NCBI GenBank assembly: GCA_012965485.1
Contig: DTSF01000038.1
Coordinates: forward strand, 1 to 5,398
DNA: 5,398 nucleotides
From: Dehalococcoidia bacterium
Lineage (GTDB): Bacteria > Chloroflexota > Dehalococcoidia > SAR202 > UBA826
Reading direction: 5' to 3'
Each line of letters starts with the position of its first letter. Positions within the stretch are counted from its first letter, which is position 1. The notes under the pieces were generated by a model. That model saw only the letters and a list, made by a program, of their open reading frames with translations. It did no database searches and was not told the origin of the DNA. This document shows positions 1-5,185 of this stretch, piece after piece. The position numbers and the translations under genes are program-made.

Positions 1-146
1 TCTGCGTGTTGAGGACGGGGAATAAACCGGATAGAGTTTCTCGACTAGTGGAATTGGAAAAAACCGGGACTGAGGTAAAAAAAATACTAAGGGCCTTCCG
101 AGTGGATGATGTTAAGAGGGCGGCTAAATCTGTTGGTCTCCTTTAA
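1..146 (+). CDS. 3' end of an unrecognised protein gene (partial)
   Basis: The third forward frame is open from the window edge to a TAA at 144-146, giving 47 residues that end in RAAKSVGLL. The other two forward frames close within the first 24 bases. The peptide is rich in Lys, Arg, Glu and Val, with a helical look (VELEKTGTEVKKILRAF, then VDDVKRAAKSVGLL), as expected for the soluble C-terminal helices of a cytoplasmic protein. I do not recognise the family and propose no function. The gene starts outside the window. The next plus-strand gene begins 185 bases later, so co-transcription is possible but not evident. An open frame this short can occur by chance, so the call rests on its ordinary amino-acid composition and on its position at the edge. 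Confidence 0.55.
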   Translation, partial: CVLRTGNKPDRVSRLVELEKTGTEVKKILRAFRVDDVKRAAKSVGLL

Positions 147-331
147 TTTAACCGAATTTTCCTGCACTACTTTCTGATCTGTACTGAGTAATTTTATATA
201 TCCCTTAACTTATTTAAAGGTCCCTGGTAAAATCTTTATCTGTAAATAAGGCAATAAAAAGATCATATAAAGTAATAATTTGCCCCCTTAGTAGAATAAA
301 AGCAGTAATTAGAGTAATATAGGAATGAATT
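147..331. other. AT-rich intergenic region with a weak inverted repeat
   Basis: This spacer lies between the edge gene fragment and the helix-turn-helix-like gene. It holds an 8-bp inverted repeat, CTTATTTA at 209-216 and TAAATAAG at 243-250, with 26 bases between the arms. There is no T-run of terminator type after it. I see no convincing -35/-10 pair; AT-rich hexamers such as TATAAA (266-271) and TAGAAT (292-297) lack a partner at proper spacing. AGGA at 321-324 lies 7 bases before the downstream ATG and is that gene's ribosome binding site. Confidence 0.3.
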
Positions 332-1141
332 ATGGGAAGAACTTTTACCAACACTGCACAAATCTCCAAGGGGTTTGAAATGTACGCCAAAGGGTATCGG
401 CGTTCCAGAATTCTTGATTCTTTTGGTGACCAACCTCGACCAAGTTTGCGTACTTTGGGAAATTGGATTGCCAGATATAAGAATATTTCAGAAGATATGC
501 TTGCATTGGAACATGAATTCGAATGGCTGCATATGGATATCTTCTCTATACCATGGGAATATGCCCACTTAATCAACAGACTATCTTCTCTTGAGCTTCA
601 GAAGCCGTCATTGAGACGGGTAAGGTGGTGGTTTCGTATAAAGAAAATTAATCCTCACTACTCCGATGGAATTGTTGCATATATTGCTAACAAATGTGTT
701 GTCAATGAACATATGGATTTGATGGAAATTCCAGGTTCCGATTGGTCCAGCCTATTAGAATCGACATTGATAGATGATGAAGAGGAGCTTGAATTGCTAC
801 CAGGCACATTTGCAATTTGCTTTTTTGAACTTGGTACGATTTTACCGAATTGGGTTCAAAATGGAGTTTTTCTTTCAATTATCAGGACAGAATCAAGAAT
901 ATCGGTGGTCTGCTCGGACAAGTTGATTCCAGAAGAAGAAAAAATTAGCCGCGGGTGGAATTGTCTAAAATACCAAGGTGACCAGGCATCATGGAGATCT
1001 TTGGTATCAAGAATCGTCTCCCCCTACCATCTTCAATTCTTGTCCCTAGGAGATACTAATTATTTACTTTTAAAAAATCTGGAAGATATTGAACAATTGG
1101 GCATAAAGTTAAATGGGCATAAAGTTAAAGAGAATAGTTAA
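332..1141 (+). CDS. Hypothetical protein with N-terminal helix-turn-helix-like segment
   Basis: This 269-residue soluble protein starts at an ATG with AGGA 7 bases upstream. Residues about 10-50 have the spacing of a resolvase- or terminase-small-subunit-like helix-turn-helix: a first helix (ISKGFEMYAKGY), a short turn with RSRILDSFGD, then PSLRTLGNWIARYK, where a Ser/Pro-led helix with Thr-Leu and a Trp would be the recognition helix. Residues 90-125 are basic and aromatic (SLRRVRWWFRIKK). Residues 145-156 form an acidic stretch, and the C-terminal half is a mixed alpha/beta region with no motif I can name. There are no membrane spans and no catalytic signature of a transposase, integrase or nuclease. 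A DNA-binding role is inferred from the N-terminus only. Its last residues are altered by a 16-bp tandem duplication at 1098-1129. The gene converges on the bPH2 gene, 35 bases apart. Confidence 0.75.
   Translation: MGRTFTNTAQISKGFEMYAKGYRRSRILDSFGDQPRPSLRTLGNWIARYKNISEDMLALEHEFEWLHMDIFSIPWEYAHLINRLSSLELQKPSLRRVRWWFRIKKINPHYSDGIVAYIANKCVVNEHMDLMEIPGSDWSSLLESTLIDDEEELELLPGTFAICFFELGTILPNWVQNGVFLSIIRTESRISVVCSDKLIPEEEKISRGWNCLKYQGDQASWRSLVSRIVSPYHLQFLSLGDTNYLLLKNLEDIEQLGIKLNGHKVKENS
1098..1129 (+). repeat. Exact 16-bp tandem duplication at the 3' end of a gene
   Basis: TGGGCATAAAGTTAAA occurs twice back to back, at 1098-1113 and 1114-1129, with no mismatch. Sixteen is not a multiple of three, so the second copy is read in a different frame from the first (LGIKLN, then GHKVKE). 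With one copy removed, the frame would end LGIKLKRIVND at a TAG at 1146-1148 instead of at the present TAA at 1139-1141. It looks like a recent slippage duplication that replaced the last few residues of the protein. Confidence 0.85.
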
Positions 1142-1176
1142 TGATTAGGTTTTTAATCTGGATTCGACCTTTCTAC

Positions 1177-1770
1177 TTATTCCTCTAGAAGTTCCGTTCG
1201 TTCGGTAATGTAGTCTATGAAAGACTGATATTCTGAGATATATGAAAGCTTCGCCACTCGTTTGTCGTCGAACACTATATTGACTTCCCCGTATCCTAGG
1301 GTTTTCCCAAAGATTCCATGTCTAATACCTATTTGTACCTTTCCGTCCTCATCTTTTGCTATAGTGTCAAATTTAACTTGGTATATTTTGCTTTTTTGGA
1401 TTACAGGAAGTCCGGCCATCGTAAGGTATAGAGAATCATCGGATAAATGATAAACAGTTTGTCGCCACCTCAAATATCTTGGAGCTGCAATTAGTGGGGC
1501 CAAAAGGATACCAAGCCCCCCCAACAGTCCAAATTGAATATCGACCACCACCAACCCTATTACCCAAATAGAAGATGGGATTAACCAAGATAGGTGGGAT
1601 TGTCTAAATATAATGGATCCTTCAGGAATGCTTTCGACTTGCAAGGCATCCTTGTTTTTCTGTGGGGTTTCTACTGTTTCGTCGACTGGTTGATCATTTG
1701 TTTCGGGATCGGAACTTGATTCATCTTTGCTTTGTTCCTCGGGATCTAGATTATTTTGGTCTTTAGTCAC
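1177..1770 (-). CDS. bPH2 (YdbS-like, DUF304) domain membrane protein
   Basis: The protein has 197 residues. Residues 1-50 are a strongly acidic, Ser/Asp/Glu/Gln-rich and probably disordered tail. Two closely spaced hydrophobic segments follow at about 61-78 and 80-96 (SIWVIGLVVVDI, then GLLGGLGILLAPLIA), forming a membrane hairpin. The bacterial pleckstrin-homology-like bPH2 fold covers about residues 97-190: RYLRWRQTVYHLSDDSLYL begins the first strands, and the DTIAKDEDGKVQIG turn and the FGKTLGYGEVNIVF strands are typical. The family is membrane-anchored and its function is mostly unknown. The start is GTG at 1768-1770, with GGTG a few bases upstream; the next Met lies inside the domain, so this start is the best available. 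The gene lies 66 bases downstream of tRNA-Asn on the same strand and may be read from the same promoter. The long acidic tail is the unusual part. Confidence 0.8.
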   Translation of the reverse strand: MTKDQNNLDPEEQSKDESSSDPETNDQPVDETVETPQKNKDALQVESIPEGSIIFRQSHLSWLIPSSIWVIGLVVVDIQFGLLGGLGILLAPLIAAPRYLRWRQTVYHLSDDSLYLTMAGLPVIQKSKIYQVKFDTIAKDEDGKVQIGIRHGIFGKTLGYGEVNIVFDDKRVAKLSYISEYQSFIDYITERTELLEE

Positions 1771-1836
1771 TTATTCACCAGTTCCAGTACTTGATATAGT
1801 TAGTTGTTTTAGATTTTAATACATACCTAAGAAAAT

Positions 1837-1911
1837 TGGCTCCGCAGGCTGGATTCGAACCAGCGACCGATCGGTTAACAGCCGATTGCTCTACCACTGA
1901 GCTACTGCGGA
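1837..1911 (-). tRNA. tRNA-Asn (anticodon GTT)
   Basis: A complete cloverleaf can be read on the minus strand. The acceptor stem is TCCGCAG (1905-1911) with CTGCGGA (1841-1847). The D arm is GCTC/GAGC around AGTGGTA. The anticodon stem is ATCGG/CCGAT with the seven-base loop CTGTTAA, so the anticodon is GTT at 1877-1879. The variable segment is short, and the T arm is GCTGG-TTCGAAT-CCAGC. The discriminator is G at 1840. CCA is encoded at 1837-1839, so the 3' end needs no CCA addition after trimming. GTT reads AAC and AAU codons. No other tRNA lies nearby. Confidence 0.97.
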
Positions 1912-1983
1912 ACGTTTTCAGCTCACTTCGACTTAAGTTCATGTGCCCTGCAAAGTAGTTTCCTAATAAAATCAGCGTTCGTA

Positions 1984-2012
1984 ATTGTCTTTTAAGGAGA
2001 CTTTCTAGTCAA
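1984..2012 (-). promoter_or_regulatory. Possible promoter for tRNA-Asn
   Basis: On the minus strand TTGACT (2007-2012) stands exactly 17 bases before GACAAT (1984-1989). The -35 matches the consensus at five of six positions and the -10 at four of six. Transcription would start near 1977 and give a leader of about 65 bases before the mature tRNA end. The same bases lie within a nested inverted repeat at 1987-2020. This is a reading from consensus only. Confidence 0.35.
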
Positions 2013-2020
2013 GAAAAGAC
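1987..2020. repeat. Nested inverted repeat between the dehydrogenase and tRNA-Asn genes
   Basis: The outer arms GTCTTTT (1987-1993) and AAAAGAC (2014-2020) are perfect complements. Inside them GACT (1999-2002) and AGTC (2007-2010) pair around the loop TTCT, with five and three unpaired bases between the two stems. No T-run follows on either strand, so it is not a standard intrinsic terminator. It could be a processing or termination hairpin after the dehydrogenase gene, or an operator over the tRNA promoter. Confidence 0.45.
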
Positions 2021-2051
2021 CAGTGTAAAACATAAATTGGGCCACATAACA

Positions 2052-3086
2052 TCAATTTTGTTGTATTTGAACTTTTATGGAGCCGGATGACTTGTCGTAA
2101 GCAGTCTTGAATCCTATATCTATATCTTCAAGAGAATATTTGTGCGTCACTATTTGACTTAGGTTGCAATTAGGTCTGGATAGAATTTCTACAGCAGTTT
2201 CAAAATCATGTTGCCCGTTAATTATTCCGTAACATATGGATCCTTGAATGGTTTGCTCCTTAAGCACTGGCCCCGTCCAGTCGATTGAATGTTCACCATA
2301 AAATACCCCTAAAATTACTATACGGCCTTGCCTTCTTGTGACCTCAATAGCTTGTTTTAAAGTATCTCCTTTACTGCCACCCACTGTTTCTATAGTAAAA
2401 TCCGCTCCCCTACCGTCAGTCGCATCAAGTACCATTTGAGCGAATTCGCTTTCTTCTTGAGTGCCTACAGCATCCGCACCCAAAGATAAAGCTGCATCTG
2501 CCTGTTGTGGATGTCTTGCAGTTGCAAGAATTTTTCCGGCGCCTAGAGCTTTGGCCGCTGCTATGGCTGTAAGTCCGATGGTGCCGGAACCGAGCACGGC
2601 GACGGTATCTCCACCCACCATGTTCCCTATTCGAACACCGTGAACAGAAACTGCCAAAGGTTCCACTAATGCACCTTCCTCCCAAGTCATTTTGTCAGAA
2701 AGAGGATAACAACCTTCTATTTTTCGAGTGACATATTCGGCAAATCCACCACTTACGCCTGAACCCCTATTAGGACAATGAATATATTGCCCTTGCCTGC
2801 AGTACCAACAATTTTGACAGGCCCTTCCACTACCAAGAACCTCCACAGCCACCCGAGATCCGATATGCTTTTGGTGCACCCCATCGCCGACTTTCACTAT
2901 TTCCCCGGCGACCTCGTGCCCTGCCGGATCCGAGTCAGGACCTGTTTTGTCTAAATTCATGTTTAAATCCGACCCGCAAATCCCGGTCGATTTAACTTTT
3001 ATGAGAGCTTCTCCAGGCTTAGGGTTTGGTTGAGGATATTCCTTCACAGTCATATTCCCGCTACCATCGTAGAAAGCTGCTTTCAT
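2052..3086 (-). CDS. Zinc-dependent medium-chain alcohol/polyol dehydrogenase
   Basis: This 344-residue cytoplasmic oxidoreductase of the zinc MDR family (sorbitol / threonine / butanediol dehydrogenase type) would oxidise a secondary alcohol or polyol with a nicotinamide cofactor. The N-terminal GroES-like domain carries the catalytic zinc ligands: Cys37 (GICGSD), the GHE motif at 56-58 and Glu142 (LVEPLAV). Cys90, Cys93, Cys96 and Cys104 bind the structural zinc. The Rossmann domain starts with GSGTIG at 166-171. After the second strand, TARH (189-192) stands where NAD enzymes usually have Asp, which suggests NADP preference. The chosen start is the ATG before KAAFYDG, with AGGG about 9 bases upstream; a GTG at 3131 would add 15 residues that do not fit the family. 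The substrate cannot be told. A small membrane-protein gene lies 48 bases upstream on the same strand, and tRNA-Asn follows downstream. Confidence 0.93.
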   Translation of the reverse strand: MKAAFYDGSGNMTVKEYPQPNPKPGEALIKVKSTGICGSDLNMNLDKTGPDSDPAGHEVAGEIVKVGDGVHQKHIGSRVAVEVLGSGRACQNCWYCRQGQYIHCPNRGSGVSGGFAEYVTRKIEGCYPLSDKMTWEEGALVEPLAVSVHGVRIGNMVGGDTVAVLGSGTIGLTAIAAAKALGAGKILATARHPQQADAALSLGADAVGTQEESEFAQMVLDATDGRGADFTIETVGGSKGDTLKQAIEVTRRQGRIVILGVFYGEHSIDWTGPVLKEQTIQGSICYGIINGQHDFETAVEILSRPNCNLSQIVTHKYSLEDIDIGFKTAYDKSSGSIKVQIQQN

Positions 3087-3134
3087 TCTAAATTCCCTTT
3101 CTTTTGAAATTGTATTTCTGCAAAAGGTCACTAC

Positions 3135-3308
3135 CTAACCCAGTACAAAGGTAGCTCTTATTAGGAAGAAAAACAATAAAAAAATTATTATCATCGGTAT
3201 TAAGCAACCTAAGCATCCTGTTCTCCAAGTGAAATGAAATCCCCTTGAATGATCCGGGACATATCGATTGCGGTTTTTGGATAGGTAGGATTCATCTATT
3301 TGTTTCAT
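3135..3308 (-). CDS. Small single-span membrane protein with Cys pair
   Basis: The 57-residue product has a charged N-terminal part (about residues 1-29, rich in Lys, Arg, Asp and Tyr), then GCLGCL at 31-36, then one strongly hydrophobic segment at about 36-50 (IPMIIIFLLFFFLI), and a short tail RATFVLG. The basic N-terminus favours an N-in membrane orientation. The two cysteines at the membrane edge could carry a lipid or a disulphide, but there is no lipobox-led signal peptide. The ATG at 3306-3308 was chosen; AGGA lies about 13 bases before it, which is long. A TTG at 3350 would add 14 residues and has no better binding site. The stop lies 48 bases before the dehydrogenase start, so the two are probably co-transcribed. 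The family is not recognised. Composition and context support a real gene, although it is short. Confidence 0.55.
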   Translation of the reverse strand: MKQIDESYLSKNRNRYVPDHSRGFHFTWRTGCLGCLIPMIIIFLLFFFLIRATFVLG

Positions 3309-3429
3309 TATCGGTTTTGATTCCTGTGATCTGAGGATTGTCGAAATCAACTTTGTCTTGGTGAATGCCTACTCTTCACGCCAGTCGGCAGAGTTAGTTT
3401 TCAATTCAGGAGAAATCAGTGACCCGTAC

Positions 3430-3449
3430 CCCTTCTAAGGGTTTTTTTT
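3430..3449 (+). terminator. Intrinsic-terminator-like hairpin with T8 run
   Basis: CCCT (3430-3433) pairs with AGGG (3438-3441) around the loop TCTA, possibly with one further T-A pair, and is followed directly by eight T's (3442-3449). The stem is short for a strong terminator but the T-run is good. It acts only in the plus direction, because on the minus strand the run becomes A's in front of the stem. No recognised plus-strand gene ends here. Confidence 0.4.
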
Positions 3450-3566
3450 CAAATGATCTCTCTAACACACTAAAATTTGTCTTCCAAAGTTACACGTTTA
3501 AATTTTCTTGGCATTATACAGTGATCAATTCTCGTATTAAGTCAGATATTCATACTATGGCTAGTG

Positions 3567-3572
3567 TATAAT
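3567..3572 (+). promoter_or_regulatory. -10 box of the likely PAC2 gene promoter
   Basis: A perfect TATAAT stands 59 bases before the chosen ATG, so transcription would start near 3579 and leave a leader of about 50 bases. No TTGACA-like -35 lies 16-18 bases upstream (the bases there read AGATAT). The promoter may therefore need an activator, or the match may be chance in AT-rich DNA. Confidence 0.4.
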
Positions 3573-3631
3573 TTCGAACCTATAACGAGTTTCATATTAG
3601 TAAAATTTCATTTTGGTGGTTGTACAGGCCT

Positions 3632-4570
3632 ATGAGAGTTGCTGAATTTGAACTGGCCGACCCTGTGCCAGAGATGAATAATACCGTGGCAATCGGCATG
3701 TTGCGACCTTGGGTGGATGTGGGAAGAGTTGGAACCCTGTCATTAAGGAAACTAGAGCAATACCTAGGCGCTACGGAGCTTGGCAGATTAGCGAAACCCG
3801 GAAAATTTTTTGACTTTACCAGATATCGACCAAGAATGCGTATTGTCAACGGGAAACGTGCATTTACAAAACCAAATACGATAGTTCACCATGCAAAAGA
3901 CGAATATTCCGGTAGAGATTATATCTTTATACACATAAGGGAACCGCATAATTTTGCTGAGGAATACACTGACTCGATAGTGGAATTATTTAAATATTGC
4001 AAGGTAACTGAATATTGCAGAATTGGTGGAATGTATGACTCTGTTCCACATACACGTCCGATTTTAGTGACTGGTTCGATGACTGATGAGCAAGAGGGAA
4101 AAGCTGGGACGTTATTAAATCCGCGCCGCAGTACCTACCAAGGACCCACCTCCATCATTAACCAAGTTAATGAAGATTTGACCGAGCAGGGCATCCAAAA
4201 CACTACCCTGATGGCACATTTACCTCAATATGTTCAACTGGATGAAGATCACCTAGGCGCCTCGAGATTGTTAGAGGTGTTGTGTGCAGTTTATAATTTT
4301 CCTTCTGATCTGGCTGAGAGAAGCAGAGGGGATCAACAGTATAAAGATATCGAGAAAGCAATAGATTATGGTGGCGAGGTGGGGACCCTGATAAAACAAT
4401 TAGAAACCTATTTTGATAGAGTCCTAAGTCGAACCGAAGGCGAAGAGGACCCTGAGAAAACTCAGGAGGAGGATGCAGATATCAGTCTTTCAGCCGATGT
4501 TCAAGATTTCCTGAACGAAATGGGTGAAAGGTTTGAGGATGACAGGAGTGATCCTAAGCAAAGGAATTAG
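3632..4570 (+). CDS. PAC2 family protein (proteasome assembly chaperone 2-like)
   Basis: The 312-residue soluble protein matches the PAC2 family, found in archaea, actinobacteria and some Chloroflexota. The domain covers about residues 10-225: PVPEMNNTVAIGM at the first strand; DYIFIHIREPHNF at 96-108; the DSVPHTRP turn at 136-143 followed by ILVTGSM; GPTSIINQV at 171-179 after a Gly-Lys-Ala-Gly loop; and ahead of it the helix that ends CKVTEYCRIGGMYD. The HLPQYVQLDEDHLGASRLL segment (196-214) is typical of the C-terminal half. Residues 268-308 form an acidic tail. The protein ends QRN, so it lacks the HbYX tail by which proteasome partners dock. The ATG at 3632 was chosen over a TTG at 3620; GGTGG lies 12 bases before it and AGG only 3. 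Bacterial members have no settled function. The TAG stop overlaps the stop of the opposite reductase remnant. Confidence 0.88.
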   Translation: MRVAEFELADPVPEMNNTVAIGMLRPWVDVGRVGTLSLRKLEQYLGATELGRLAKPGKFFDFTRYRPRMRIVNGKRAFTKPNTIVHHAKDEYSGRDYIFIHIREPHNFAEEYTDSIVELFKYCKVTEYCRIGGMYDSVPHTRPILVTGSMTDEQEGKAGTLLNPRRSTYQGPTSIINQVNEDLTEQGIQNTTLMAHLPQYVQLDEDHLGASRLLEVLCAVYNFPSDLAERSRGDQQYKDIEKAIDYGGEVGTLIKQLETYFDRVLSRTEGEEDPEKTQEEDADISLSADVQDFLNEMGERFEDDRSDPKQRN

Positions 4571-4749
4571 ATACATCTCTCAGTTTTCCGCTTAATGTAA
4601 TCTCTTAGGTCACCCGGTCCTTCTACGGCTCCCAAAGCATTTTCCCTTACTCTTCTGGGGTTGTAGGTAGCTGGTATAGTTGTTGTTATCACCTTGTTTG
4701 AGATGATCCAAAATATCCATGCCTGTGCCCATGCCTGCGGCGGGGAAAA
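4567..4749 (-). pseudogene. Aldo/keto reductase remnant, C-terminal part only
   Basis: A minus-strand frame of 60 codons has the features of an aldo/keto reductase C-terminus. AQAWIFWIISNKVITTTIPA corresponds to the late helix and final barrel strand (AQ-x-A-L-x-W, then the IPAT turn). NPRRVRENALGA is the conserved Asn-Pro / Arg-Glu-Asn cofactor-binding helix that follows, and GPGDLRDYIKRK is the C-terminal helix. The frame is closed upstream by TAA at 4750-4752 and again at 4759-4761, and no start codon with a binding site lies between. The family is usually near 300 residues, so about four fifths of the gene is missing, including the catalytic Tyr/Lys/His/Asp. An EthD-like gene occupies the space where the rest should be. 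The stop TAA (4567-4569) overlaps the PAC2 stop on the other strand. Family assignment rests on motif recognition. Confidence 0.65.
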
Positions 4750-4786
4750 TTAGGTCCTTTACTTTTCTGCACGGCATTCACAAAAC

Positions 4787-5134
4787 CTATTTTTTATTTT
4801 TGAGTAATACGTGCCTTCTGTTGAAAGTGTGTTGTCTGACATCGGTAGCCCATCTTCCTTTATCGACAGCGGCTGCCCACTCAGGGGATGATAGAACTGT
4901 TGGATCCTCAATTTGGTAAATAGCAGTATGTTTTGGCTGATTTTCAATGATGATTTCCTGCTCCTCTCCTCCTATCACCATCTTTAAGGGGGCTGTGGTG
5001 AATCTAGCGATAGCCAACACCCCTGGAACCTCCGATAGATAAGGTATGTGTTCTTTGTCATATACCTCGTCAAACAAGGCCTCTTTGTCTTGTGGTATAT
5101 CCATTGCTGCTGAGAAATAATATTTGCCTTCCAT
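4787..5134 (-). CDS. EthD-like / dimeric alpha-beta barrel small protein
   Basis: The 115-residue cytoplasmic protein begins at an ATG with a strong AAAGGAG site 6 bases upstream. EGKYYFSAAMDIP forms the first strand; then comes a helix with ALFDEVYDKEHIPYLSEVPG, where the Tyr-Asp-x-x-His followed by Val-Pro-Gly-Val is the hallmark of EthD and related ferredoxin-like dimeric barrels. ARFTTAP is the second strand, KHTAIYQIEDP (68-78) the third, SSPEWAAAVDKGRW (82-95) the second helix, and FNRRHVLLK closes the sheet. Members help in degradation or oxygenation of small organic molecules, or bind them, but the exact role here is unknown. The gene follows the formyltransferase-like gene by 51 bases on the same strand and probably shares its transcript. 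Downstream, on the same strand, is the reductase remnant. Confidence 0.75.
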   Translation of the reverse strand: MEGKYYFSAAMDIPQDKEALFDEVYDKEHIPYLSEVPGVLAIARFTTAPLKMVIGGEEQEIIIENQPKHTAIYQIEDPTVLSSPEWAAAVDKGRWATDVRQHTFNRRHVLLKNKK

Positions 5135-5185
5135 TTCTTTACTCCTTTGAGTATTTAATTTAAATATTTGGGATAAGGAATATAT

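Larger units (their letters stand above)
3309..3631. other. Divergent intergenic region, about 320 bases
   Basis: This gap separates the minus-strand dehydrogenase block from the plus-strand PAC2 gene and must hold the promoters of both. The PAC2 side has a clear TATAAT (3567-3572). On the other side I see no good -35/-10 pair for the minus-strand genes. A terminator-like hairpin with eight T's (3430-3449) faces the plus direction, although no known plus-strand gene precedes it. One plus frame is open from 3289 to a TAA at 3436-3438, inside that hairpin. An imperfect inverted repeat, ATACTA-TGGC-TAGTGTAT (3552-3569), touches the -10 box. Confidence 0.5.

Noticed and set aside
214..576. 120-codon minus-strand open frame
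   Set aside because: It lies mostly antisense to the helix-turn-helix-like gene, has no binding site or recognisable domain, and reads like a shadow of that gene.
1143..1158. GATTA/TAATC hairpin between the convergent genes as a bidirectional terminator
   Set aside because: The stem is only 5 A-T-rich pairs and no T-run of useful length follows on either strand.
1837..1911. tRNA-Asn as an integration site for a mobile element
   Set aside because: No integrase gene and no repeat of the tRNA 3' end elsewhere in the window were found by eye.
2425..2685. Minus- and plus-strand open frames of 60-86 codons inside the dehydrogenase gene
   Set aside because: They are alternative frames of a clear dehydrogenase gene, with low-complexity Arg/Ser/Cys or Ala/Pro composition.
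3592..3849. 85-codon minus-strand frame at the start of the PAC2 gene
   Set aside because: Antisense to a well-supported coding region and with no family features.
4719..4947. Two frames of 62-66 codons over the EthD-like gene and reductase remnant
   Set aside because: Both overlap better supported coding sequence, and neither has a binding site or domain.
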